Below, piece by piece: positions 26,911 to 35,971 of a DNA stretch of 64,000 nucleotides. A model generated the notes under the pieces. It was not told where the DNA came from. It saw only the letters and a list, made by a program, of their open reading frames with translations, and did no database searches. The first letter of the stretch is position 1; every line of letters starts with the position of its first letter. Position numbers and translations under genes: made by a program. This DNA is from Candidatus Magnetocorallium paracelense. GTDB taxonomy: Bacteria; Nitrospirota; Thermodesulfovibrionia; Thermodesulfovibrionales; Magnetobacteriaceae. The stretch spans positions 1 to 64,000 of the forward strand of contig JAREWP010000062.1 in NCBI GenBank assembly GCA_029001845.1, read 5' to 3'.

Positions 26911-27036
26911 TAAAAACAGCTGTCAGCTCTTTAATTGCAACTCTTTATGGTTCAAAACAGCTTCACCTGTAAGGTGCAGCTTATTATAGGCATAACATCA
27001 ATTCTTTCCTTAGCTGAAGGCTGACCGCTGTCTTTA
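26911..27036 (+). repeat. Repeat family A, copy 2
   Basis: Same orientation as the copy at 16171. It carries AACAGCTGTCAGC, TTCAAAACAGCTTCACC, the hairpin TTCACC-TGTAA-GGTGCA (one mismatch) and a right end GCTGAAGGCTGACCGCTG, cut short. It lies between the divergent IPK-like and HDOD genes. Confidence 0.75.
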
Positions 27037-27167
27037 GATGTAAGTGAGTGACAATATTTACTTAATCAATGATTTTCCAATGGCAGTCAGAATTGAATTG
27101 ACTCAACCTGCTCTGTACAAGTATCATGTATATAGGAGATGGAGGCGAAAAGCACCTTGTTTATAAC

Positions 27168-27201
27168 TGAGGTAAAGCAATATTATTTGCATTTTACCTC
27201 A
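27168..27201. other. Large hairpin in the leader upstream of the HDOD gene
   Basis: TGAGGTAAAGCAA and TTGC-A-TTTTACCTCA form a stem of ~13 pairs around a TATTAT loop, with one bulged base. It lies ~140 bases before the HDOD gene. It could be a transcription terminator, an RNA leader element or an operator. Nothing matching a known riboswitch was seen. Confidence 0.4.
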
Positions 27202-27217
27202 AGCAGGGTAAGTGTTC

Positions 27218-27253
27218 ACGGCCGGGGCTTTAATAATTCAGGGCTGTTTTTTT
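27218..27253 (+). terminator. Possible terminator or attenuator before the HDOD gene
   Basis: ACGGCC and GGCTGT pair (one G-T) across a loop of about 18 bases, directly followed by seven T residues. It lies 85 bases upstream of the HDOD start and just after the larger hairpin, so attenuation of the HDOD transcript is possible. The stem is short. Confidence 0.35.
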
Positions 27254-27338
27254 ATGTTGAGAGTAAATGTCGGTTCCTGACCTGAACCTGTGAACCCTTT
27301 GCAGACAGATAAAATTATATGGATTTTGAGGTAGAGCG

Positions 27339-28187
27339 ATGCAGGATATTAGCAGATCATTAAGATTACACGTTCAAAAGATTACCAAACTTCCTACAAT
27401 TCCCATTGTAGCCCAGGAAATATTGAGTCTCCTTCATGACGATTTAGTGACAGTCGATGTGCTGGAGAAAATTATTGCAAAAGATCCTACAATATCGGCC
27501 AAAATACTTAGTTTCGCCAATTCAGCCTTTTTTGGAGCAAAGGGCGCAATAAAGACGATTCATGACGCTGTAATCAGGATCGGATTTAAAAATGTTAAAA
27601 ATATCTCTGTTGGTATATCTTTAATGACTGTGCTTCATGAGGGAGAAGGCGATACAGTTCTTGATTATCAGCGAATTTTTAAGCATTCCGCAACAGTGGG
27701 AATGATCGCGAAAATGCTTGCAGAAAAACTTGCCCCCAACATATCGGAGGAGATTTTTATTAACGGTATTCTTCACGATATAGGGCTGCTGGTTTTGAAT
27801 AAGTATTTCCGGGATCTTTATCAAAAGGTTCTTAAAGAATCTAAGAATTCCGTTCCGGTGCTTACTTCGGAAAGAGAGATGATGGGCTTTACCCATGCCG
27901 AGATAGGCACATGGCTGGCTGATAAATGGAAACTTCCCAACAGTGTTTTGGATACGACTTTATATCACCACACACCTGCACTTGCTAAAGAAAATTTAAA
28001 GCATGTGGCTGTAACGCATTTGTCGGATTTTATTGCGATTAAAAAGGTGTACAGTGTAATCGAAGGAAACTCCGATTATCCCCTTGATATGGCGGCTCTG
28101 GAAATACTTGAGATAAATGAAGAGTATATTTCGGATTTCGAGAAAGAGATTAATAAAGATGTGCTTATGGACTCTATTTTCAAGTAG
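27339..28187 (+). CDS. HDOD domain signalling protein
   Basis: 282 residues, almost entirely an HDOD domain: LPTIPIVAQEILSLL at the start, AKDPTISAKILSFANSAFFG, IRIGFKNVKNISVGIS, and an HD-like ILHDIGLLVL (~147-156). HDOD proteins are regulatory HD relatives; their output is usually unknown. GAGGTAGAGCG before the ATG is a fair ribosome site. It leads a + strand run with a histidine kinase and a sigma54-type response regulator. Confidence 0.93.
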   Translation: MQDISRSLRLHVQKITKLPTIPIVAQEILSLLHDDLVTVDVLEKIIAKDPTISAKILSFANSAFFGAKGAIKTIHDAVIRIGFKNVKNISVGISLMTVLHEGEGDTVLDYQRIFKHSATVGMIAKMLAEKLAPNISEEIFINGILHDIGLLVLNKYFRDLYQKVLKESKNSVPVLTSEREMMGFTHAEIGTWLADKWKLPNSVLDTTLYHHTPALAKENLKHVAVTHLSDFIAIKKVYSVIEGNSDYPLDMAALEILEINEEYISDFEKEINKDVLMDSIFK

Positions 28188-28250
28188 TTTTTTGTTCACG
28201 AAAACCGATCTCTGACTGATAAAAACAGTTCTTTCCAGAGGGTATGCACA

Positions 28251-29660
28251 ATGACTAACGGTTTTATGCAATGGCTGAACACGGTTTTTACGGAAGAGGG
28301 GTATCAACACCACCCCTTCGACGGTTTGTCCGAAGAGGAGAGGATTATTGCAAAAAGGATAGGGAAAGAGTATGAAAAGGCATCTATTTATAAGAGTTAT
28401 TCAAAACTCTATCTCCAGTCCATGGAGGGAACGGAAAATTTTTATGAAATGTCCATAAACGCCCTTTCGGCGCTCATCAAGATAGGAGATCTTGGTAGTG
28501 AGATAATGGATGTCGTCCTTCTCTGCGAAAAGATTCTCGATATATTCTCTGAAGAACTCGAGTTCGAGAATTGCTCCATCATGTTGGTTGAGGACAACAA
28601 AAAACATCTCAGGCTGATTGCCGGGAAGGGAAAGGGAGACAAATACGAGCCTGTTAAAAAGCTGAAAAGAGGAAGAACCATAAAGATTGGAGAGGGGATA
28701 GCAGGTAAGGTAGCTAAAACAGGTGAGCATATATTTATACCGGATGTGTCGAAAGACATGCGCTTTAAAGATATGGAAACGGACATTACCGTTTCCTCGC
28801 TGCTCTGTATTCCGGTTACAAGTCGTGAAGATATTATAGGTGTAATCAACTTCAGCCATCCTATTTTAGAGAGTTTCGATAAAGATACGATCAATCTCAT
28901 GCTTCTTTTGTCTAACTTTGTAGGACAGATGATAACGCTTACGGAACTCAATAATAAACTGGCCGGCTGGGGAGAGACGTTAAAAGCTGAGGTGGATAAA
29001 AAAACTTCCGAGCTGAAGAAAATGAATCGGAAGATCGAGAATTCGCTTAAAGAAAAGGAGGCGCTTTTCAGAGAGATGCATCACAGAGTGAAAAATAACC
29101 TTCAGGTTATCATAAGCCTTCTTGAGTTTCAGTCCGAATACATCAGAGATGAAGGAGATAAAGAGATTTTCAATGACAGTAAACGAAGGATTAAGGCCAT
29201 GGCTTTTATTCATGAAAAGCTCTACCATTCCAAAAATTTTTCCAATATCGATTTTAACGCCTATATCTACGAACTTGCCGGGTATCTTTTCAATTCCTTC
29301 GGCGTGGACTCAGACAGGATCGCCTTGGATTTCAATATAACATGCGATTTTCCCCTAATAGACAAAGCGATTTACTGCGGACTGATTATTAACGAACTTG
29401 TTGCGAACTCCTTGAAGTATGCCTTTCCCCATGACAGAGGCGGAAAGATAAGTATCGCCCTTCATAAGAGAGGGAATAATGATTTTGAACTCATAGTCGG
29501 CGATAATGGTGTCGGTATCCCCGATGATATTGATTTCAGACATACCGGCACGCTTGGTCTTCACCTGGTGACAGGTCTTGTGGAAAATCAGTTGCATGGA
29601 GGCGTTGTTCTGAACAGAGAAGGAGGAACGGAATTTAAGATCAGATTCAAAGAGAAGTGA
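28251..29660 (+). CDS. Cytoplasmic histidine kinase, GAF plus HisKA_2
   Basis: 469 residues without membrane segments. A GAF domain (~95-235), a short coiled coil (~240-280), then a HisKA_2-type dimerisation domain with the phosphoryl histidine in MHHRVKNNLQVIISLLEFQ, and an HATPase_c domain (IINELVANSLKYAF for the N box, VGDNGVGIP and TGTLGLHLV for the G boxes). A cytosolic signal is expected. The response regulator 51 bases downstream is the likely partner. Confidence 0.93.
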   Translation: MTNGFMQWLNTVFTEEGYQHHPFDGLSEEERIIAKRIGKEYEKASIYKSYSKLYLQSMEGTENFYEMSINALSALIKIGDLGSEIMDVVLLCEKILDIFSEELEFENCSIMLVEDNKKHLRLIAGKGKGDKYEPVKKLKRGRTIKIGEGIAGKVAKTGEHIFIPDVSKDMRFKDMETDITVSSLLCIPVTSREDIIGVINFSHPILESFDKDTINLMLLLSNFVGQMITLTELNNKLAGWGETLKAEVDKKTSELKKMNRKIENSLKEKEALFREMHHRVKNNLQVIISLLEFQSEYIRDEGDKEIFNDSKRRIKAMAFIHEKLYHSKNFSNIDFNAYIYELAGYLFNSFGVDSDRIALDFNITCDFPLIDKAIYCGLIINELVANSLKYAFPHDRGGKISIALHKRGNNDFELIVGDNGVGIPDDIDFRHTGTLGLHLVTGLVENQLHGGVVLNREGGTEFKIRFKEK

Positions 29661-29711
29661 TCATTTGTTTTGTGTTCGATACAGTTTATAAGCTTATAAA
29701 GGTCTGAAGAA

Positions 29712-31436
29712 ATGGAAAAAGCTAAAATTCTTGTGGTTGAAGATGAATTTTTAATTGCAGGTAATATTCGCAGGCGTCTTGAAAAGATGGATTATGACGT
29801 TGTAGGCGTCGTGTCGAACGGAGAGGATGCTATCGGAATTTTTAAGGAGCGGACTCCCGATCTTGTGCTGATGGATATTATGCTGGAAGGTGAAATGGAC
29901 GGAATAGAGACTGCCAGGCATATTCGATCTTATGATAATAAACCTGTAATTTTTCTGACAGCTCTGGGAGATAAGGAGACTCTTGAACGTGCCAAAATAA
30001 CCGAACCCCATGGTTATCTTGTTAAACCCTTTGAATATAAGGACCTTCTTTCTACTATTGAGATTACACTGCATAAATATGAAACGGAAAAAAAACTGAG
30101 AGAAAGAGATGAAGAGAAAAAGGAGTATCTTGCAAAACTGGAGGCAATCTTCGGAAGTGTCAGAGACGGAATAATAACTGTGTGTAGAGATTTCTCTATC
30201 ATGGAATTAAATCAGTCTGCGGAAAGGATATGCGGACTGGCACGTAAGAAATCGATAGGGACGCTGTTTTCCTCTATTGTGACTGGCTGTAATAAAAGAT
30301 GCTGTGAAGCGATTAAAGAGACGATTGATAAAGGGAAGCCCGTTGAGATATACAGGCTGGAATGCCGGCGTAAAGATCATCCGGGTCAGGTCGTAACAAT
30401 TCATACATCTCCTGTTTACTACACGATCGGGATTCCTTCGGATATCGTCATGGTTATCAGAGACGAGACATATCTTAACGATCTTGAACGTGATATGGAG
30501 CTGCGGCGCAGACATTCCAATATTATCGGTAAAAGCAAACAAATGCAGGCGGTATATTCTCTGATCGAGACGCTTACAGATATTAAATCAACTGTATTAA
30601 TAACCGGAGAGAGCGGAACCGGCAAGGAACTTGTCGCTGAGGCCATTCATTACAGCGGCGCCAGGAGCAATCAACCGCTTGTGAAAGTGAATTGTTCCGC
30701 CCTGTCCGAATATCTTCTTGAAAGCGAGCTCTTCGGTCATATGAAAGGTGCTTTTACGGGGGCTTTACGAGACAAGAAAGGCAGGTTTCAACGTGCTGAC
30801 GGCGGTACGATTTTTCTGGACGAAATCGGAGATATTTCTCCCAGGATACAAAAGCGCCTGCTGAGAGTGCTTCAAGATGGAGAATTCGAACGAGTAGGCG
30901 ATTCTACTCCGATCAGAGTAGATGTCCGTGTTGTGGCGGCAACAAATAAAAATCTTACAAAAGAGGTTTCAAAGGGTGACTTTCGTGAAGATCTGTACTA
31001 TCGTTTAAAGGTCGTGGAACTTGCCATACCTCCCTTAAGGGATCGACGTGAAGATATTCCGCTTTTGTTAAATCACTTTGTTCAGAGGTTTAATCAAAAA
31101 TTAAATAGGAATATAAGAGGTGTTTCAGACGACGTTAATAAGAAATTCATGACCCATTCCTGGCCTGGCAATGTAAGGGAGCTTGAGCATTCTCTTGAGC
31201 ATGCTTCGATTTTGTGCCGCCACTCTGTCATAAAACTCGAGCATCTTCCCGCCAGCTTAACTGACACGCCAAAAGAGAATGTCGAAAGTGTAAAAGGAAA
31301 GAGAAACGAAGTCGAACTTCAAGCCGTTATCGATGCACTGGAAAAAACGCGTTGGAACAAGACAATGGCCGCCAAGCTGCTTGGCATAGACAGGCAGACC
31401 ATTTACAGAAAGATTAAAAAGTATAATATTACTTAA
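29712..31436 (+). CDS. Sigma54-dependent response regulator, REC-PAS-AAA-Fis
   Basis: 574 residues. A receiver domain (phospho-acceptor D55 in LVLMDIMLEGEMDG) of the type usually paired with HisKA_2 kinases is followed by a cysteine-rich PAS domain (~130-260), a sigma54 activator AAA domain (GESGTGKE Walker A, GAFTGA at 346-351, GGTIFLDEIGD Walker B) and a Fis-type HTH ending RQTIYRKIKKYNI. It should activate sigma54 promoters. No clear -24/-12 site was found in the window. Confidence 0.95.
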   Translation: MEKAKILVVEDEFLIAGNIRRRLEKMDYDVVGVVSNGEDAIGIFKERTPDLVLMDIMLEGEMDGIETARHIRSYDNKPVIFLTALGDKETLERAKITEPHGYLVKPFEYKDLLSTIEITLHKYETEKKLRERDEEKKEYLAKLEAIFGSVRDGIITVCRDFSIMELNQSAERICGLARKKSIGTLFSSIVTGCNKRCCEAIKETIDKGKPVEIYRLECRRKDHPGQVVTIHTSPVYYTIGIPSDIVMVIRDETYLNDLERDMELRRRHSNIIGKSKQMQAVYSLIETLTDIKSTVLITGESGTGKELVAEAIHYSGARSNQPLVKVNCSALSEYLLESELFGHMKGAFTGALRDKKGRFQRADGGTIFLDEIGDISPRIQKRLLRVLQDGEFERVGDSTPIRVDVRVVAATNKNLTKEVSKGDFREDLYYRLKVVELAIPPLRDRREDIPLLLNHFVQRFNQKLNRNIRGVSDDVNKKFMTHSWPGNVRELEHSLEHASILCRHSVIKLEHLPASLTDTPKENVESVKGKRNEVELQAVIDALEKTRWNKTMAAKLLGIDRQTIYRKIKKYNIT

Positions 31437-31522
31437 TCTTATTGTAACGATTTTGCACATATTTTTTTTGGGCAGCGCCAAATTTGCACAGCTTTTCTAA
31501 TATATTGGTATAAGAGCTACCT

Positions 31523-31565
31523 GTGACATGTCGCTTTTTGGTTGTTTCGTATTGTGACATGTCAC
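31523..31565. promoter_or_regulatory. Paired palindromic operator-like sites
   Basis: GTGACATGTCGC (31523-31534) and GTGACATGTCAC (31554-31565) repeat at a 31-base spacing, close to three helical turns. The second is a perfect 12-base palindrome, 14 with flanks (TGTGACATGTCACA). They lie 87-130 bases after the sigma54-type activator gene. A dimeric regulator site is likely by form; the protein is unknown. It differs from a CRP site, which has six bases between the half sites. Confidence 0.45.
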
Positions 31566-31670
31566 ACTGATATGCAATGTATCTCTCCTTTAAATTCCTC
31601 TGTTCTATTATCCTGATTGTATAGGAATGCCCATTTTTTTTCATGCAGTTTTGCGAGGCATAAACAAAAA

Positions 31671-31746
31671 ATGCAGCTGCAGGCTTTAGCCTGCGCGAAC
31701 CGTAGGTCAGCCGAACCCGGGCTCAGGCTGAAAGCCTGCGGCTGCA
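31671..31746. repeat. Long GC-rich foldback
   Basis: ATGCAGCTGCAGGCTTTAGCC at the left and GGCTGAAAGCCTGCGGCTGCAT at the right are near-perfect inverses, making a 76-base hairpin. It is of the type of widespread genomic palindromic repeats. It is much richer in G and C than its surroundings. Confidence 0.7.
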
Positions 31747-31783
31747 TTAAGTGTAGGAATTTCAAAGAAATCCCTTCTAGGTC

Positions 31784-31906
31784 TCCTCTCCCCTTGAGGG
31801 GAGAGGATTAAGGTGAGGGGTGACGGTGGAGCAGCGTAACCGTATCGAGTACCGTACCGCCCCCCTCACCCCAACCCTCTCCCCCTTCAAAGGGGGAGAG
31901 GGAGTA
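31784..31906. repeat. CCCTCACCCC-type palindromic repeat
   Basis: CCTCTCCCCTTGAGGGGAGAGG (a hairpin) and AGGTGAGGGG on the left are answered by CCCCTCACC and CCCTCTCCCCCTT...AAGGGGGAGAGGG on the right, giving a 120-base palindromic unit. It is a known kind of dispersed repeat in environmental genomes. Between it and the gene at 32152 no convincing gene is seen. Confidence 0.75.
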
Positions 31907-32151
31907 AGAGAAAGGTCGCTGCTTAAGCAGCTTAATTTAAACACTTTGAGATAATCGATTAAGCAGACTTTACATGTAACGTAACTATCTTTACTTTCAT
32001 CGATCAGGATTTTCAAATATCCCTCTTTTGTGCATTTCAAACTGTAACTGTAATGGAATCCCCACAACAATCTTATGGCATGTTTTTTGATAGTATTATC
32101 TGATCCGTTCTCTTTGTGGTTTTTATGAAAAGCGAGGACTAAAGCGATTAT

Positions 32152-34026
32152 ATGCCAACAATAATACCATACAGCCCTTATGTGTCAACTCTTAAATATC
32201 CCGGCACCGAATATCCGGACGACTATACAGTGGACACATTAATCAATATTGCAAAAGAGGCCTCTTCTAAGGGTCTCCTTATCAGAACTTCCAAGAATAA
32301 TGATTTAAAAGACGCTGTGAAAGGGGCAAATCTTCTGATAAAAAGATTTAGCGACATAGAACAATATAGAGAAAAAATGGTTAACATTCCTCCTGTAAGC
32401 GAAGTCGGAATCGCATTGGCCGACCTTGGCAATGAAGTCGCAGCCATGTCGTATATCACAAAAAATAATATCTTACTGATAATTTTAAATAACAACGAGG
32501 CAATGGAGAAAGATTTTTTAGATAACAGAGAGGCTCTGGAGAGACTTATTTGTCATGAATACATAGAATCGAAAAACGTGATGGACCATAGTGATCTTAT
32601 GGAAATGGAAGTAATGGAAAACGGCATGGACGCAAGAACACAACTGAATATGATCCTTCTAAAGCATATGAGTCAGGATCAGTTGAACGAGATTAATGAT
32701 TATCATAAAAATGACCCTGAAAAGCATTTTTATAATGCTGTGATTAAGGAGAACCTCAGACGCTTGTCAGCCGGAATCATGAGTGAAAACCAGGGAATTG
32801 TGAACAGTACAGAAAAGTTCCCGCCAATAACTCCCGATGAGTTTAAAATGGTAGTAGAGGAGCATTCCGACGGTGTTGCTGTTGAAGAGTCGATAGTTTC
32901 TGATTCCCGATCGGATTCCAAACCCGATTTCATCATTAAAGACATTGTGGAGTATTTGGAAACCCCCGCAGAAGAGCTTATACGGCTCATCTATTCCAAA
33001 ACCAAATGGGATGCAAAGAAAATACTTGTTAATGAGGTTGTTAACAGAGCTTTTCGCTTAGAAAAAGGTATAAGACTGAAACTTACGAATGAGAACTCGA
33101 GATCAATAGAGTTCATATTTGAAGAGACCGATAAAGACAGGCTCTGGGGCAAAACGGTAAGCGGCGACAGAGGATACTATGTACTTGCCAATTTGTTTGC
33201 AATGGAGACTCTTGACAGAGAGATGAATATGCAGACCTTTCAGCTTGCCGAAAAATTCAAGACGATGGTCAAGGGGTTGTTCAACAGAGCGCAGGGCAGT
33301 TTGGAGGGGTTGGTGGAAGAGAAATTGGGGAAGCCTGCATTGACGATCTTTGTGGAATCCATCATAAGAGTAACACATGGATTGCAGATCGGAGATATCG
33401 TTGATGTTGTCGTAAGCGGCAACAAAATGTCCGGGCAGATGACCTATCTCGGGCTTTGGGAAGTAAAAGAGGATAGTGTAAGAAAAAATAAAATAAAGCT
33501 GAAAAACGAAAACCTGAAGCCCAAACTTTTCGATCCTGACGAAATAGACGTTTTTGATATAAAAGAGAGAGAAACCCATGTCGTCGGAGTTGTTGCAGGA
33601 GGGGGGTATGTACACCCCTTTGAAGTACAGGGCGTTATTGAGAAATTGTTACGCGGCGAACCTGTAAGACTCTTCAGGCGCATGGAGGAGGACGAAAAAT
33701 TATCCGTCATTATACGCGAGGGGTTTATCGGAACCAGAGGAGACGGAAGTATCGGTTCTATTTCTGTTGTTTTTGATCTTATGCCCCCGGCTTTGGATTC
33801 TCTGGGCATTGAAGAGCATATCTGTGTAATGGTTGAGGGACGTCATATGATGGATGCACTGGATAAGCCGGAAATCGATATCCCACCGGATTCGGATATT
33901 ATATCTCAAGGATATGACGGTGTTCTGTATAACAGGGAAACGAGGCTCGGCTTAAAGGAACAGGTGAAGCTGTTTGACGGTTTAATGTTTAAGGGCGAAA
34001 TCGTGATGCTTACGGAACTCTATTAA
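32152..34026 (+). CDS. Large uncharacterised protein
   Basis: 624 residues, acidic and soluble, with no signal peptide or membrane helix. No family is recognised. The N-terminal part (1-230) includes LICHEYIESKNVMDH, with a histidine-glutamate pair but not a full HExxH. The C-terminal two thirds are strand-rich and end with a region holding GVVAGGGYVHPFEVQG and a G-rich GFIGTRGDGSIGS. GAGGAC lies upstream of the ATG. Its neighbours are signal-transduction genes: the sigma54-type activator before it and the MEDS-LuxR regulator after. The good reading frame and codon use support a real gene. Confidence 0.8.
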   Translation: MPTIIPYSPYVSTLKYPGTEYPDDYTVDTLINIAKEASSKGLLIRTSKNNDLKDAVKGANLLIKRFSDIEQYREKMVNIPPVSEVGIALADLGNEVAAMSYITKNNILLIILNNNEAMEKDFLDNREALERLICHEYIESKNVMDHSDLMEMEVMENGMDARTQLNMILLKHMSQDQLNEINDYHKNDPEKHFYNAVIKENLRRLSAGIMSENQGIVNSTEKFPPITPDEFKMVVEEHSDGVAVEESIVSDSRSDSKPDFIIKDIVEYLETPAEELIRLIYSKTKWDAKKILVNEVVNRAFRLEKGIRLKLTNENSRSIEFIFEETDKDRLWGKTVSGDRGYYVLANLFAMETLDREMNMQTFQLAEKFKTMVKGLFNRAQGSLEGLVEEKLGKPALTIFVESIIRVTHGLQIGDIVDVVVSGNKMSGQMTYLGLWEVKEDSVRKNKIKLKNENLKPKLFDPDEIDVFDIKERETHVVGVVAGGGYVHPFEVQGVIEKLLRGEPVRLFRRMEEDEKLSVIIREGFIGTRGDGSIGSISVVFDLMPPALDSLGIEEHICVMVEGRHMMDALDKPEIDIPPDSDIISQGYDGVLYNRETRLGLKEQVKLFDGLMFKGEIVMLTELY

Positions 34027-34111
34027 CTATTTGAGTTTGCTTGATTCTAAAATAAATATTTCCGAGTCACCATTTTTTACACAAAAAGTTAAAACAGTGG
34101 GGAAATAGAGG

Positions 34112-35047
34112 ATGAAATTTAAATTACACGATCACACATGTCTGATTTATGAGTCCAAAAAAGAACAGTTTGCTGCTGTTGCGCCTTTTATAAAGGAGGG
34201 GCTCGAGAACGACGAAAGATGTTTTTACATGGCAGATGACAACTCAACGGATACAGTATTGAATTCCCTGGCCGAAAAGGAAATCGATGTATATTCCGCT
34301 TTAAAATCCGGCTATTTAACTATTATAACGGCCAAGGAGTCATATTTACGAGGAGGCTTCTTCGATCCCGACAGGATGATCGAATTCCTGAGAACGATCA
34401 TTCCAGGGGAAGGCAAAAGAATAAGGGTCACAGGAGAAATGACATGGTTTTGTTCTTGCGACGATATTGCATCCGACGATTTGATATATTACGAGTCGAA
34501 ACTGAACAGTGTGTTTCCGGACAATAAAGTCACAGCGCTTTGCCAGTATAACAAGTCGGTTTTTTCATCGTCTTTCTTAATTAATGTGCTTGAAACACAT
34601 CCTCTGGTTATATATAACGAAACGCTCTGCAACAACTGTTATTACGTCCCTGAAGAGGAGTTGTTTAACGACAATGCAGCATCTGCAAAGTTTGACCGCA
34701 TGTTGAAGAGTCTTGTCGATAAGGAGCTGCGAGAGGCAGAGATACTGGATGCTTTTGACGCCTTTGCCAATTCTTATAAGGCGCGGATTCTTAACCGGTT
34801 GTCGAATAACACAGGTATAAATAATAATGGTGAAGGCTTTGAATACAGAAATCTGCTGACAACGCGGGAGAGAGAGATTTTAAGCCTAATAGCAGGCGGG
34901 TTGTTAAACAGAGAAATAGCATATCGTCTTAAAATCAGCATTCATACAGTCAACGCTCACAGATCGAAGATTATGAAAAAGCTCAATGTTCACTCAACAG
35001 CGAACCTTGTTAAATACGCCCTGAATGCCGGAATCGCTTATAACTGA
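34112..35047 (+). CDS. MEDS-domain LuxR-type regulator
   Basis: 311 residues. The N-terminal MEDS (DcmR-like sensory) domain (~1-190) begins HDHTCLIYESKKEQFAAVAPF and has EGLENDERCFYMADDN and VTGEMTWFC. The C-terminal LuxR HTH (~248-308) reads LTTREREILSLIAGGLLNRE and HTVNAHRSKIMKKL. MEDS proteins are thought to sense small ligands, perhaps one-carbon or hydrocarbon compounds, but the ligand here is open. It lies 85 bases after the large unknown gene and could regulate it. Confidence 0.92.
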   Translation: MKFKLHDHTCLIYESKKEQFAAVAPFIKEGLENDERCFYMADDNSTDTVLNSLAEKEIDVYSALKSGYLTIITAKESYLRGGFFDPDRMIEFLRTIIPGEGKRIRVTGEMTWFCSCDDIASDDLIYYESKLNSVFPDNKVTALCQYNKSVFSSSFLINVLETHPLVIYNETLCNNCYYVPEEELFNDNAASAKFDRMLKSLVDKELREAEILDAFDAFANSYKARILNRLSNNTGINNNGEGFEYRNLLTTREREILSLIAGGLLNREIAYRLKISIHTVNAHRSKIMKKLNVHSTANLVKYALNAGIAYN

Positions 35048-35050
35048 TTC

Positions 35051-35160
35051 TAAGAAAAGCATTTAGCAGTCAGCCATCAGCTTTTTAATTCCAACGCTTT
35101 ACGGTTTAAAACACATTCACCTGTAAGGTGAAGCTTATTATTGCCATTTTATCAATACTC
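35051..35160 (+). repeat. Repeat family A, copy 3 (truncated)
   Basis: Carries the left end AGCAGTCAGCC, the block GGTTTAAAACACATTCACC, the hairpin TTCACC-TGTAA-GGTGAA and TATCAATACTC. The right end is missing, replaced by repeat B, which starts at 35164. This suggests that B inserted into or recombined with A. Confidence 0.75.
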
Positions 35161-35163
35161 AGA

Positions 35164-35370
35164 ACTCAGTAAATCCGGCTAAAACTGAAAAAACAATCCC
35201 AAATCAAAAGTACTCAAAAAAATAACTTTATAACCAGTCCGATCACGAAACCAGGGCACGAAGAAATAAGAAAAAAACTAAAAACTTCGTGAACTTAGTG
35301 GCCTTCGTGGTTAATTATTACTCGCGATTGTTCTAACAAAATTTGGTTAAATTACTGAGTTCCGGATTTA
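35164..35370. repeat. Repeat family B foldback, copy 2
   Basis: Second copy of the element at 16946-17124, ~28 bases longer. Ends ACTCAGTAAATCCGG and ATTACTGAGTTCCGG are inverse. The inner CACGAAG/CTTCGTG pair is present twice. Nothing else is seen between the MEDS-LuxR gene and 35403. Confidence 0.75.
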
Positions 35371-35402
35371 CATGCTTTGTGGTGATTCGGAGGAGCTTAG
35401 CG

Positions 35403-35969
35403 TTATTCGTAAATTTCGGGATAGAGTTTAATTGCGCATTCAGGACAGAGTCCGTGGCTGAAATCTGCTTCGGAATGTTTTTCAATATATGTTTCTATAC
35501 GGTTCCAATAACCTTTATCATCTCTTATTTTTTTGCATGATGCGCAAATCGGAAGAAAACCCTGCAAAATCTTGATATCTTCCAACGCCTTTTCGCGCTC
35601 TAAAACCGCTTTTTCTCGTCTCTCTTCCGTTATTTTTCTTTGAAGCGTAAGAGAGGCTGTTACCCATATAGCAAAGAGAGCCAGGGCGCGGTTAAAAAGG
35701 ACTTTCCACATTTCTCCTCCAGGCGGCGAGTAGAAAAAACCTCCCACTGTCAATATTGTGGAGATTACAGCGACAATAATTGTCGCTTTTTTTTCGGGAG
35801 CCCAAAGTGAGAGCAGCACAACGGCTATATAGGGAACGCCTCCGGCGACGCCAAGAGGAATCGCCAGGTCAATAACTAAAATGATAAAGGCAAGCAGTCC
35901 GCATCCGACATATATTAAAACAGTGCTTTGCCCTGTTTCGGCCTTGGAATTTCGGATGTTTTCCTGCAT
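35403..35969 (-). CDS. Membrane protein with C-terminal cysteine cluster
   Basis: 188 residues from the ATG at 35969. A start at 36026 would overlap the upstream gene, while GAGGATATAAAG lies before 35969, two bases after the glycosyltransferase stop codon. About three or four membrane helices (~16-37, 42-60, 65-85, 90-110), a short charged coil, then LPICASCKKIRDDKGYWNRI and HGLCPECAIKLYPE. This CxxC...CxxC tail is a recurrent C-terminal module of membrane and PAS signalling proteins in related bacteria; its role is unknown. Last gene of the polysaccharide run. Confidence 0.75.
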   Translation of the reverse strand: MQENIRNSKAETGQSTVLIYVGCGLLAFIILVIDLAIPLGVAGGVPYIAVVLLSLWAPEKKATIIVAVISTILTVGGFFYSPPGGEMWKVLFNRALALFAIWVTASLTLQRKITEERREKAVLEREKALEDIKILQGFLPICASCKKIRDDKGYWNRIETYIEKHSEADFSHGLCPECAIKLYPEIYE

Positions 35970-35971
35970 CT

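Noticed and set aside
27120-27260. Cyclic-di-GMP (GEMM) riboswitch
   Set aside because: The conserved GEMM core with the tetraloop stem and GACGCAAAGCC-type strand was not found.
31440-31520. Sigma54 promoter downstream of the sigma54-type regulator
   Set aside because: GG and GC elements occur, but not at the required ten-base spacing.
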